Positions 1 through 9,662 of a stretch of 64,000 nucleotides of DNA are shown here, one piece after another. The notes under the pieces were generated by a model. That model was not told the DNA's origin. It did not search any database and was given only the letters and a program-made list of their open reading frames with translations. The translations under genes and the position numbers were made by a program. The stretch is from contig JAAONU010000013.1 of the NCBI GenBank assembly GCA_012932295.1, positions 3,890,603 to 3,954,602 on the forward strand, read 5' to 3'. The DNA comes from Cyclina sinensis. Its lineage: Eukaryota > Mollusca > Bivalvia > Venerida > Veneridae. How positions within the stretch are numbered: position 1 is the first letter of the stretch; every line of letters starts with the position of its first letter.

Positions 1-1844
1 ATGGTCATTTGTCATGCCAAGGTTTCACTGTTTAGTCAACAGTAGAATGACACAATATATCAAGGAAATTATTGCACTAACTGCAAGGTTCATTTTCACA
101 AACATCCAGTCTTTTTAGGCCACCAGAGTGACTTCATTTCTGTTTTTAAGAAAAATTGTTTCGAACTGAAGTCATTTTTATGATATCTTCTAATCATTGA
201 GAACATTAGTCACAAAAAAATACAGTAAAGGTTAAACCATTTATTGAAAGATTGAACAGTTCTAAGCCCTTTTCAGTAGCTGTACTAAGTAAGCATCATC
301 TCTTTGATATACACTTGGTTTTAGCTCACCTGAGCATGAAGTGCTCATAGCGAGGAATTGTGAATTATCCTTCTGTTTGTCTAGCTGTTTGTTTTTTTGT
401 TGCAAATGTCTAATAAACCTCTACCAAGTTGTTCAAATTATAGCCCCTGGGTCAAAATTGTTCCTGCCCTTGACAGTCCCTTTGTAAAGAACAGCTAGTC
501 ACAGAGTCAAGATATTGAGTATAGAGCGTTGTCTACGAGACCTGTAGAAAAATATTGTTCAAATATAGGATATTTATAAAGAAAAACCTTTGAATAAACC
601 TTTGAAAATATTCTTTTAAAGGCACGCAAGTCATAAGGCTTAGGTATTTGGTATGTAACATTGTCTAATGGACTTTCACCAAAGTTTTTGAAAACATGGC
701 CGTTGGGTCAAAGTTGACCCAACCCCAAGGATCACATGTTTTAAATAGATTATTATTTGAAAAAATTTGATAAACTTCTTGTCAGTAACCACTAGTCATA
801 ATGATTAGATATTTTATTGGTAGCATTGTCTAGTTGACCTCTACAAAAACTATTGAAATGTTGGCCCTTGGGTTAAAGTTTGCCCGGCTCTGAAGTGGAC
901 ATATATTTTTCAAACATATTTAAGACTGTTGGATTGACAATTTTCATGATTCTGCCATAGCTCAGAATATTAAGTGGTTTAACCACTTACTACCACTTAC
1001 TTCTTAACCATGTCACAAAGTTTGAACAAGTACAAAACTGCTGCGAAAGCAGCAAGAAAGGGAAGGTCCGCGCAAACACAAAGGTGGTAGTTAATAATGG
1101 AAGTCTGATGTGGGTTTGAGTGGTTTATTGCATGCACAGAACATGTTTAAAAAGTTTGAGGAGATATGACATTTACTTTAAAATGTGTCTTGCTTATGAA
1201 CTTTGTTTGTGAACAGTAACACAGAAGCAGTGAAAGCAATAAAGCACACAAATGATGGAACAAAATAAGAGAAACACAAGCATCAGCAATGTGAAATGTT
1301 TGCACTGAAGTACAAGACATTTAAGATATCAATGACACATTGAAATAAAAAAAAAAGTTTAATTTACAATGAAACATGTTGGAAGTCATTGTAGTTAGGC
1401 AATGGTACAATGATGTAATTGTTTGTAAAATACAAAGAAGCCAAATATTTTTGGCGAAACCATGAGAGGAATTAAAATGAGTGTCAAAGAAATTGCATGT
1501 GATAAACAATGGTAATTATGCTTTTTAAAATTATTTAAGCAATAATACTGATCTGAGGTAAAACAATATACGGGACTTCCGTTTCCGGCTCAAACAAAAC
1601 AAGCCGTGAAAATTCAAAAAGAAAAAATAAAATAAAATTTTGAAGCAGAGAGCAGTACATACCATATTTATACACATATATACACAGACGAGGGCTCAAG
1701 GTAAAGGCAAAGATAAAGATACAGACCCAAGACGGTCATAAATCCTCATACAAGATACCCAAATTATCATCACGTTTACTCCACCCAGCGAAGACTACCT
1801 ATACAACAACAACAACAACGTATATTTAACTTTCCTCCTTCCAC

Positions 1845-2090
1845 GGCCCTTTTAAGGGCCTCTAAATTTTCGTTAAATTCAATATTTATTTTATTTTTCT
1901 TATTTATATTCAAAGAAATTTATTTTCTTGATACCTGATCTCAGGTTTTGTCAGTCTTTGTTTTCTTTTTTTCCTTACATCAAAAACCATAACGATTTTG
2001 AAAATCGTTATTTCACAGACCTGGGTTATTTACCTGTGAGGATTATACATCTAAGCCTCTTTGTATTCATAGTTTAACGGCTGGACCGTT
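1845..2090 (+). promoter_or_regulatory. Chain of hairpins in the retrotransposon leader
   Basis: Five short inverted repeats follow one another upstream of ORF1: GGCCCT/AGGGCC at 1845-1860, ACCTGA/TCAGGT at 1933-1946, AACGATTTT/AAAATCGTT at 1991-2009, CACAG/CTGTG at 2014-2038, and AACGG/CCGTT at 2076-2090. All lie in the presumed 5' untranslated region. They may form RNA structure that influences translation or RNA packaging; that role is inferred. The same series is in copy B at about 20473-20716. Confidence 0.5.
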
Positions 2091-2345
2091 TACTATTTCA
2101 ACATCTTAATAGAATTAGTTGTAGTAATAAATAAACTAAGTACAAAAAGGTGATACTATTTTAAGTACGAAAAACAAGGGAGGTAATACAAGCTACACTG
2201 TGCATTTCAGTACCGTATTTACTCCAAAAATATAAATTTAGAGAACATAACTACATCTTTTTTTCTATATTGAAATCTGCTATATTTCCTCTGCAAATTT
2301 TAGATTAACATTTCAATATTATTTCTATATCTTTCGTAAAACAGA

Positions 2346-4157
2346 ATGTCGGCTAGACTTAAACCAGGAAAACACCATTTAGACTTATCTCGAATTTTAG
2401 GACAACCTCTAGATAAAACTCATTCCCATAGAATCAGATGTAGTACATCGAAGTATGTTTGTATTCTGAAAGGTGCTTTTAGAAATTTGGCATCTGAGGT
2501 GAACTTAAAAGTTATTTCAAGGGAGATTGAAAAGTCAATATATAATGTTTATCAAATCACTCCCTTGGCCTCAGGTGCCTTCATGCTTGAGTTCAAATCG
2601 GCAGAGGCACTGTCAAAAGCTCTGAACATTCGTGGGTTACGGATAGGAGGTCTGGAAGTGTTGACGGTTTTACCGTCAACAATCCAGACCTTCGATGTAG
2701 TGATACATGGGGTACCTTTGGATGAGGACCTAGATAAATTCAAGTCCAGTCTGAGCTACGACACCAGTCAGGGAGCCTGCCTGGTTGGAATAGCCAGACT
2801 GGAAAACAAATTCCGAAAATGGAGCACGGCAGTCAAGCTGACCTTCAGTGGGGCATGCCCCCTGAGGGTCAAAGTGGAGGGGACGAACATTGGCTTCCAA
2901 ACGGAGACCTATGTTCAACCCCCACTTAGGTGTTATAGATGTCAGGGGTATGGGCACATTTCCCACAGATGTGGAAAATCCACTACCTGTGGGAAATGCG
3001 CCGGTGACCACAATTATAAAACATGTAAGAGCAATTATGTAAAATGTTGCAATTGTGGTCAAGATCACAAGGCGACATATAGGGGGTGCCCGGAATACTT
3101 CAGGGCTACTTGTGTTCAAGCCATTGTAAACCGGGAAAGAGTTCCCTGGCACAGGGCCGAAATAATACTTCAGAAAGAACTAGGTCAATTGAAGAATGAA
3201 GAAGAAGCAAGGTCAAAAGCAGATCAGACTCCTTCCTTGGAAACGTCCAACAAATCAGGAAGATCAGATCACTTTCAGAATGCACTTCATAAAACAAAAG
3301 ATGAAACTTCATCAGAAAAATCAATAGGTCAAAACTTAAATATACAGAAAACACCCCCAAGACAGGTCAATACTTTTACTACAGGTCAAAGAAAATCATA
3401 TTCACAGGCACTAGGGATTGACAACACCAAATCCCTAGAAAAGAATCATAACTCAAATCAACTAGCTTCAACGCCTGTCAAAACTAACAATGAGAGTCCT
3501 ACCGGTGCCGCCATGTGTGAAATTTCAGTCACAGACAGCTCAGAGCAGTCAACTGTGACTGACGATGGCACATGTGACGTCACAGATCAGGACTCCATTG
3601 TATCTATCCATAATTCCTTCTTCTGGGACGATTCAGGGGAAAAATTAATGGAAATACAAGATATAATTGACTTAAGTACTCCAGTAAATAATTTAAGTGA
3701 AAATACAAGCTTGACAGAAAATTCAATAAATACAGAGGGGGAAGGTTCCAGGTTCAGAGTGGACCGATCCATGCAAACAAGCCCAACCGGCTCTAAACAG
3801 GTTAATTTTGAGGAACCAGTTCTAACGATAATTGACTCTAGCTGCAACTCTGCTAAGGTCACTCTTGACCAACTGGCAGACCTGGTCAAAGATATCTGTG
3901 CAAGTAAATCTAGACCAGGTAATAACAGGTTAAAAAACTACATAATCAGCCGGATAAGTGGTGAGTTTGGCTTGGCGGTCGACCCTGGACGGGGAACCAG
4001 CCCCAAAAATAGTAATAATACCAGAAGAAGGAAGGTCACCGGTGCCCCGCCTGTAATAGGCGGGGGGTTCATACCCCCTACTACCCCAAAGAAATTAAAA
4101 CAAAATAGACAGAGTTTGAATAAAATTTACAAATCCAGTTTAAATAAGAAAATTTAA
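2346..4157 (+). CDS. Retrotransposon ORF1 (gag-like nucleic-acid-binding protein), copy A
   Basis: A 603-residue protein that probably coats the retrotransposon RNA. Its N-terminal half resembles the RRM-like fold of Jockey/I-type ORF1 proteins. Three zinc knuckles follow at about residues 196-250: a classical CX2CX4HX4C (CYRCQGYGHISHRC), then CX2CX3HX4C, then CX2CX3HX6C. The C-terminal half is rich in Ser, Thr, Asn and acidic residues and looks disordered; the last 60 residues are basic. The ATG at 2346 is the first in frame. The stop lies 52 bases before the ORF2 start, so ORF2 must be translated by reinitiation or a similar route. Copy B differs by one residue, Thr to Met before the first knuckle. 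Confidence 0.85.
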   Translation: MSARLKPGKHHLDLSRILGQPLDKTHSHRIRCSTSKYVCILKGAFRNLASEVNLKVISREIEKSIYNVYQITPLASGAFMLEFKSAEALSKALNIRGLRIGGLEVLTVLPSTIQTFDVVIHGVPLDEDLDKFKSSLSYDTSQGACLVGIARLENKFRKWSTAVKLTFSGACPLRVKVEGTNIGFQTETYVQPPLRCYRCQGYGHISHRCGKSTTCGKCAGDHNYKTCKSNYVKCCNCGQDHKATYRGCPEYFRATCVQAIVNRERVPWHRAEIILQKELGQLKNEEEARSKADQTPSLETSNKSGRSDHFQNALHKTKDETSSEKSIGQNLNIQKTPPRQVNTFTTGQRKSYSQALGIDNTKSLEKNHNSNQLASTPVKTNNESPTGAAMCEISVTDSSEQSTVTDDGTCDVTDQDSIVSIHNSFFWDDSGEKLMEIQDIIDLSTPVNNLSENTSLTENSINTEGEGSRFRVDRSMQTSPTGSKQVNFEEPVLTIIDSSCNSAKVTLDQLADLVKDICASKSRPGNNRLKNYIISRISGEFGLAVDPGRGTSPKNSNNTRRRKVTGAPPVIGGGFIPPTTPKKLKQNRQSLNKIYKSSLNKKI

Positions 4158-4209
4158 ATTAGTTGTAAATTCATTACACTTATAAAAACTACTTTAACAC
4201 CAATTTATC

Positions 4210-7200
4210 ATGGATTTAAATCTCAATATATTCAATTTTAATGCCAGAGGGCTAACTGCCTGTACCTTTGTAGAAATCAAAAACTTCCTTCAAAACAATA
4301 AATTAATTAATGTCTTATGTTTACAAGAAATTAAAATGTCTGACCCTGTATACAGACAAATTCCTGGTTATCATATGGAATTTAAACCAGGATTTACTAG
4401 CCCCACTAATCAGAGTTATGGTGGCTTAATAACATATATCAAACATGGTATAAATTATGAGGTTATTAATACAGACAACCCATTAGACAGCAAGGGACAA
4501 GTGGCTATGGAAGTCCAAATGGTTAAAGTATATAACAGTCACAAAAACCTTTATATAGTCAACACATATTCTAGAGGTCATGATAAAACCTCATTAGGTC
4601 ACTTATCTAAATATATACAAGAAGGTCAAACTCTCAGGCAATGCATTATCACAGGAGATTTTAATGCATACCACACAAACTGGGGCTCTTCTTATATAAA
4701 TAAAAGGGGGTCAGAGTTATGGTCATGGGCTCAAGACTTGGATTTAGTCTTACTCAATGATGAAACCCCCACTAGATTTGATGCCAGACTTGGCACTTTC
4801 TCTAACATTGACTTATCATTTTGCCACCCCATGCTGTCTGCTCAAATTACATGGGGAGTCATTAATGACAATATGGGGTCAGACCATTTTCCATTACTTA
4901 TTTCTCTTGACAAAAATATCAAAACTAAAGAAACTTCAAATGATATCAAATTTAATTTTAATAAAGCAGACTGGAGCAAATTTAAAATACTTTGTGAGAA
5001 AAATTTAAAAAATTCTATACAGGATGATGATATAAATAAATACTGCAATAATTTAACATCTTTAACTTTGGAAATAGCTGAGGGGTCTATCCCGGTCAAA
5101 AAATTCAGTAATAAAAGGAGGAATTTAGTTCCATGGTGGTCTGAGGAGTGCCAGCTGGCGGTTTCGAATAAGAAAAAGGCCTTGAAAACTTTCAAGAAAA
5201 ATCCTATTAAAGAAAATCTGACACAATTTACTGAGGCTGAAAAATACAGCAAAGAAGTCATATTAAAAGCCAAAAAACAGAACTGGCAAGAGTTCTGTGA
5301 ATCTGTCTCTATAGAGAGATGTACTTCCAGAGATTTCTGGAATAAAATTGATAGGATAAAAGGTAAACCCCATAATCCTATCCCCATGTTAAAGTTAAAT
5401 AACAGCATAGCTTTGTCAAATAAGGAAAAGGCTGAATTTTTGGTCAATCATTATAAACAGGTTTCCAGCCATAGTAATATGCATGCTGATACTTTAACAT
5501 ATCAAGAAAAATTTGAAAAAGAACATAAAGACTTTATCTATACCAATTATACTAGTAACACTAGTGAAAGTAGGTCACTTAATATGGCTTTTTCCCTTAA
5601 AGAACTTAAAGAATGTGTCAGAAACAGAAATAACTCTGCATCTGGTCTAGATAAGATTAGTTATCAGATGTTTAAACATATGCCAGATTCTTTTTTGGAG
5701 CTATGGCTGGCACTGTTTAATAAAATATGGGTGACAGGGGTGTACCCGGAGGTATGGAAAGAAGCCTGTGTGATTCCCCTTTTAAAACCTGGTAAGAATC
5801 CAGGGGAGCCTAAATCTTATAGGCCCATAAGCCTCACCTCTCATGCCGGTAAAATAATGGAAGGCATGGTGAAGGCCAGACTCGAGTACCTCTTAGAGTC
5901 TAAAAACATCATAAACCCATATCAATCAGGGTTTCGCAAGGGGAGAAGTACCCTTGACCAATTGGTGAGGCTGCAACATGATATTATTTCTGCAAAAAAT
6001 AGATCAAGGAGTGTTTTGGCTATATTCCTTGATCTAACATCGGCTTTTGATTTAACTTGGCATTCAGGTGTACTTTATAGGTTAAAACAATATGGAATCA
6101 CCGGAAACTGTTTTCAGTACCTCAGGTCCTTCCTTGAGGGTCGGAAAATCACAGTTAAGGTTGAGGGAGAACTGTCACAGTTTGAAGAGGTGGAGAGGGG
6201 TACTCCCCAGGGCGCGATTCTCTCCCCGTTATTATTTTCTCTGATGATTAACGGGCTTCCTGAAACCCTTCAAGGGACAGGAATGGTAATCTCCCAATTT
6301 GCAGATGACTCTGGAACTTGGAAAACTGGGTCCAATTTGGTCAAACTTGCTAAAGATGCACAAGCAGGTTTGGACTCACTATGGGGTTGGGCAAAAAACT
6401 GGGGATTTAAAATCTCAGAAACAAAAACAGTTGCTATGCTTTTTGGGAATCAAAAACAGCACTCTTTGAACGTAAATTTAGGCGGCACACCCATCAAATT
6501 TGTAAAAGTTGCTCGTTTTTTAGGCATGTTATTGGACAGAAAACTGACTTTCGAGCAACATATTAATGAATTGGTTACCAAGTGCCAAAGAGACTTGATG
6601 GTCATGAAAAAATTAAAAAATACAGATTTTGGGGCAGATAAAAAGAGTCTGTTACTCATATACAAGTCTCTTATACGTTCAAAAATAGACTATGGTGCAG
6701 TAGTCTATTCTTGTGCAAGTAAATCCAACCTCAAAAAACTTGATGTTCTCCAGCATAAGGCCCTCAGGTTGGCTCTAGGTGCACTTCCTGCCACGTCCGG
6801 GTATCTACTGGAGCTGGAGGCCGGGGTAGCCCCTCTAAATATTAGACGACAAGAACAGTCTTTAAAATTTCTCACTAGAATAAAATCATATAAAGAAAAT
6901 CCTGTAAATGAAATAATTGGTACAGGTTTTTATGTAAAATCTAAATTTAAAAAACCAGTTAGTCCCTTTGGTAGTCAAGTTCAAATTTATGCTGAAGAGG
7001 TTGGTATTTCTGAGGTGGAGGTGGCCAGTCGTGGCCCGTGCCAAGTTGCACCTTGGACACTCTCGGAGCCTGTAGTAGATTTAACATTACACGAACGTAT
7101 TAAAAAATCTGATTTAAAGAACCTCATTAAATCAGAAACTCTGCTTCATTTTGATGCAAATTACACAGGTCAAACCCATATATATACTGATGGATCTAAA

Positions 7201-8040
7201 GATCCAATCACAGGCAAAGTAGCCTCTGCTGTTGTTATTCCAGAAAAAAAGGTCACGATAATAAACAGGTTACCAGACAATACATCAATATATACAGCAG
7301 AAATGTTTGGCATTGAAAAAGCATTGAGCTGGGTTATAGACAATAAACCAGGAAAAACAGCAATATTTTCAGATTCACTTTCATCTCTGACCTCAATCAA
7401 ATCCAATAATAGCCGATCAAGGCCAGAGATACTGTCATCAATAAATATTAAATATAAACAATGTCTAGACTTAGACCAATTAGTTACCATTATATGGTGC
7501 CCAGCTCATATAGGAATTACAGGCAATGAGAAAGCTGACTGTGCGGCAAAGCAGGGGCTGGGTCTGGCCGCCCCTACCGATGAAATCCCTCTTTCTATTA
7601 CAGAAGTTTATTCTTTGATTAGACCTGCAATACTAAATAAATGGCTAAAAAGCATACAAGATCAACCTTTTGTAAACACCTGTAAAATAAATAAAGTAAA
7701 TTATACACCTCCTGCTACATATTCTATAAATAAAAAAATAGATAAAAACATTACAAGGTTACGGTTGGGCACAACTTTATTACCAGCTAGTAGGGGACAA
7801 CATATCTTAGATTTAGATCCTTATTGTGCCCACTGTTCTAAAAGATTCGATACTGATCATTTCCTGTTTGACTGCTGTGCTCTACTTAAACACAGAAATA
7901 AATTTTTTCAATCTTTATATAAAGCTAATATTATACCTAATTTAAAAAATATTCTATTCCCTGATAAAAACAACTGTAAAACTGTCTTCAAATTATTAGA
8001 AAATTATATCACTGACTGCGAAATTACAGATTATATATAA
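4210..8040 (+). CDS. Retrotransposon ORF2: endonuclease, reverse transcriptase, RNase H, copy A
   Basis: A 1276-residue polyprotein that would nick target DNA and copy the element RNA there. In order: an APE-type endonuclease over about residues 1-235 (LCLQEIKMS, ITGDFNAYHTNWGS, GSDHFPLL); a reverse transcriptase from about 470 (RPISLTSHAGKIMEG, then FLDLTSAFD as motif A, RGTPQGAILSPLLF as motif B, and QFADD as the catalytic motif, FADD at 697-700); an RNase H from about 990 (IYTDGSKD with Asp994, a Glu in TAEMFGIEKAL, Asp in FSDSLSSL, and WCPAHIGITGNEKAD). It ends with a CX2CX7HX4C finger (CAHCSKRFDTDHFLFDC). FADD replaces the commoner YADD, as in many I-type elements. The frame is open throughout. 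Confidence 0.92.
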   Translation: MDLNLNIFNFNARGLTACTFVEIKNFLQNNKLINVLCLQEIKMSDPVYRQIPGYHMEFKPGFTSPTNQSYGGLITYIKHGINYEVINTDNPLDSKGQVAMEVQMVKVYNSHKNLYIVNTYSRGHDKTSLGHLSKYIQEGQTLRQCIITGDFNAYHTNWGSSYINKRGSELWSWAQDLDLVLLNDETPTRFDARLGTFSNIDLSFCHPMLSAQITWGVINDNMGSDHFPLLISLDKNIKTKETSNDIKFNFNKADWSKFKILCEKNLKNSIQDDDINKYCNNLTSLTLEIAEGSIPVKKFSNKRRNLVPWWSEECQLAVSNKKKALKTFKKNPIKENLTQFTEAEKYSKEVILKAKKQNWQEFCESVSIERCTSRDFWNKIDRIKGKPHNPIPMLKLNNSIALSNKEKAEFLVNHYKQVSSHSNMHADTLTYQEKFEKEHKDFIYTNYTSNTSESRSLNMAFSLKELKECVRNRNNSASGLDKISYQMFKHMPDSFLELWLALFNKIWVTGVYPEVWKEACVIPLLKPGKNPGEPKSYRPISLTSHAGKIMEGMVKARLEYLLESKNIINPYQSGFRKGRSTLDQLVRLQHDIISAKNRSRSVLAIFLDLTSAFDLTWHSGVLYRLKQYGITGNCFQYLRSFLEGRKITVKVEGELSQFEEVERGTPQGAILSPLLFSLMINGLPETLQGTGMVISQFADDSGTWKTGSNLVKLAKDAQAGLDSLWGWAKNWGFKISETKTVAMLFGNQKQHSLNVNLGGTPIKFVKVARFLGMLLDRKLTFEQHINELVTKCQRDLMVMKKLKNTDFGADKKSLLLIYKSLIRSKIDYGAVVYSCASKSNLKKLDVLQHKALRLALGALPATSGYLLELEAGVAPLNIRRQEQSLKFLTRIKSYKENPVNEIIGTGFYVKSKFKKPVSPFGSQVQIYAEEVGISEVEVASRGPCQVAPWTLSEPVVDLTLHERIKKSDLKNLIKSETLLHFDANYTGQTHIYTDGSKDPITGKVASAVVIPEKKVTIINRLPDNTSIYTAEMFGIEKALSWVIDNKPGKTAIFSDSLSSLTSIKSNNSRSRPEILSSINIKYKQCLDLDQLVTIIWCPAHIGITGNEKADCAAKQGLGLAAPTDEIPLSITEVYSLIRPAILNKWLKSIQDQPFVNTCKINKVNYTPPATYSINKKIDKNITRLRLGTTLLPASRGQHILDLDPYCAHCSKRFDTDHFLFDCCALLKHRNKFFQSLYKANIIPNLKNILFPDKNNCKTVFKLLENYITDCEITDYI

Positions 8041-8113
8041 TAAGGAAACTCATACTGGTCTTAATAAAAGCAAAATTAATTTTTAGCCTGGGAAAGTACA
8101 AAAACAAAACTTT

Positions 8114-8185
8114 GCACTGTGGCACGGATTGTGTGATCGCGCGATTGGACTGCCCTGTCAGCTTCACACATCCGTGTGACAGTGC
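8114..8185 (+). repeat. Long imperfect hairpin in the retrotransposon tail
   Basis: The arms GCACTGT-gg-CACGGAT-t-GTGTG (8114-8135) and CACAC-ATCCGTG-tg-ACAGTGC (8165-8185) pair over 19 bases with one symmetric internal loop and one bulge. The loop contains a second small palindrome, ATCGCGCGAT. It lies 73 bp after the ORF2 stop, where LINE reverse transcriptases commonly recognise structured RNA. That role is inferred. The same hairpin is in copy B at 37733-37804. Confidence 0.55.
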
Positions 8186-8264
8186 ATAAATACTGATAAT
8201 ATAATATAGATAGTATTTTAGCAGTTCTTTTATTCTCTACATCTTTAACTTCCTTCGTGGTCAT

Positions 8265-8328
8265 GGGCTCTTTCCCCTAAAGCCCTTTTTTAAATTCTTG
8301 AGGTCCTGGACTCTTTCCCATAAAGTCC
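8265..8328 (+). repeat. Paired stem-loops with a compensatory change
   Basis: Two near-identical 21-base stem-loops stand 22 bases apart: 8265-8285 (GGGCT...AGCCC) and 8308-8328 (GGACT...AGTCC). Between them the third stem base changes from G to A while its partner changes from C to T, so pairing is kept. The loop CTTTCCC(C/A)TA is otherwise preserved. Such covariation suggests selection on RNA structure. The same pair is in copy B at about 37884-37947. Confidence 0.5.
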
Positions 8329-8340
8329 TTTTCTTTTTCT

Positions 8341-9326
8341 ATCCACTCTTATATTAAATTTGTGAACTGCTATATAGTTAAATTAACCAAATTTTGATAT
8401 TGGCTACATAATCTATCTATGTCTTTTTATTTACATTTACAGTTTACATGTCGAGGAATGACCTACATATTGAAATTATAAATTTTAGTCTTGTACCAAA
8501 TATATTAATATGTAAATTAAATGAAACGAAAATATGATTGTATAAATTCAAATAGTAATAATGGTAAACTTCACTTACTTTAGAAACGATGAAAATTCCA
8601 ACAGAAAATTAAAAACTGCGAAAATAGATAACATAGCAAAATTGCAGCTACGTGTACTTTCTTAAACACACTGATTTCACTAAATTTTCACAATGTCATA
8701 CGACAATTCTAACTGTAATCAATAGATATATATCCATTTCATTGAATTACATCCACCATTCACAAACAATACACGTATTTAATCCACAAATTTAATAAAT
8801 TCCTCGATATGCGAACTGTTTAGCTTTCTATGCCATGTTTACATCAAGTAAAGTACTTTCCCACGGTCTAACATATATTCCAGCCAATCAGCGATTTATA
8901 GGTGTGTATTCACCAACCAATCCGAAGGGGCCCCCTGTATCGCGTTACTACCATACATATTATAAAGTAAGCGCGATTAAGTATTAAATTTTACAATCTA
9001 TTTGAAATACTGCCTCTGTCATTTGATTAAAGCATTCGCGTATTTTAATATAAAACATAATCATTTTATTATCTTATTATATATTATTACAGCTTAAATT
9101 TTATATATGGTCACATTTTCATTTTATTGTAAATATGTACAAAACTGAAATTGTTCTTTTAAATTGTTTGTTGTTTTAACGTGGCCCTAAAAAGTGGCCG
9201 TTAACGGAAGTCTTTTTTATATAATATTTTTCTTTTAATATAAGTGTGTTAAATTTTAAAAATCAAATGTGGCCATTCAAAATTTTTTAAGTAAATATAG
9301 TTTTAAAATATGTAGACGTAACTTTA
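8341..9326. other. AT-rich stretch without coding potential
   Basis: No open frame or domain is recognisable. The only promoter-like material is two CCAAT boxes (8884-8890, 8917-8922) followed by TATAAAG at 8961-8967, with no evident gene downstream. The stretch is kept in copy B at about 37960-38945. It may be retrotransposon tail or the flank that was duplicated with it. Confidence 0.35.
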
Positions 9327-9662
9327 CCGGAGAATTCATTCCTGATCTTCTTGAGGGGGGGTAAAAGCTACAGGTACCTACTATCTAAGTCTCCACATAC
9401 ATGTATATACTATATTAATAAGGCAGCTGGCTGCCCGTGGGAAGGTCCTTGTAAATAAGGGTGGAGCATACGCTATCCTGGATCTTCCCTTAGTTGAGAA
9501 TTCCTTATATCTATTAAAAAAGGTATTCTCAACAGATAGTAGGTACCTCGAAATTTTCGATAGCTATAAGGGTATAAAACTAGTAGATACTTCCGTAAAA
9601 CGAAGTATTAGTTTTTAGAGATATCATTTCCTACTATCTCTACTAACTTAGATATTCTCCGG
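9327..9662. other. Nested inverted repeats forming a multi-branched fold, copy A
   Basis: A closing stem CCGGAGAAT/ATTCTCCGG joins 9327-9335 to 9654-9662. Inside it, a perfect 15-bp stem pairs 9372-9386 with 9534-9548. Within that lie a 10-bp stem 9439-9448/9480-9489 containing one G-U pair, a GTTGAGAAT/ATTCTCAAC stem 9493-9501/9525-9533 that abuts the 15-bp stem, and a GGCAGC/GCTGCC hairpin at 9422-9435. The right half adds CGAAATTTTCG (9548-9558), a bulged ATACTT/AAGTAT stem near 9587-9609, and AGAGATA/TATCTCT near 9617-9640. The arrangement resembles a structured RNA or a foldback element. I recognise no known RNA family and no protein is encoded. Confidence 0.6.

Larger units (their letters stand above)
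1563..8340 (+). mobile_element. Non-LTR retrotransposon, intact (I/Nimb-like), copy A; ends approximate
   Basis: A two-ORF LINE. The leader contains a string of small hairpins (1845-2090), then a gag-like ORF1 (2346-4157), a 51-bp gap, and ORF2 (4210-8040) with endonuclease, reverse transcriptase, RNase H and a terminal CCHC finger. The tail holds a long imperfect hairpin (8114-8185) and two small stem-loops (8265-8328). Endonuclease plus RNase H points to the I superfamily (I, Nimb, R1/LOA-type) rather than RTE or CR1. The ends are not fixed: no poly-A or simple-repeat tail or target duplication stands out, and both copies share the same flanks, so the start near the change to non-repeat sequence and the end after the last stem-loop are estimates. 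Both ORFs are open, so copy A could be active. Confidence 0.75.

Noticed and set aside
4842..5447. A 201-codon open frame opposite ORF2, repeated at 23468-24073
   Set aside because: Low-complexity antisense shadow of the retrotransposon's coding sequence, with no domain.
9641..9650. TACTAACTTAG as a spliceosomal branch point and acceptor
   Set aside because: No open frame follows and no paired donor is evident; the segment is explained by the inverted-repeat fold.
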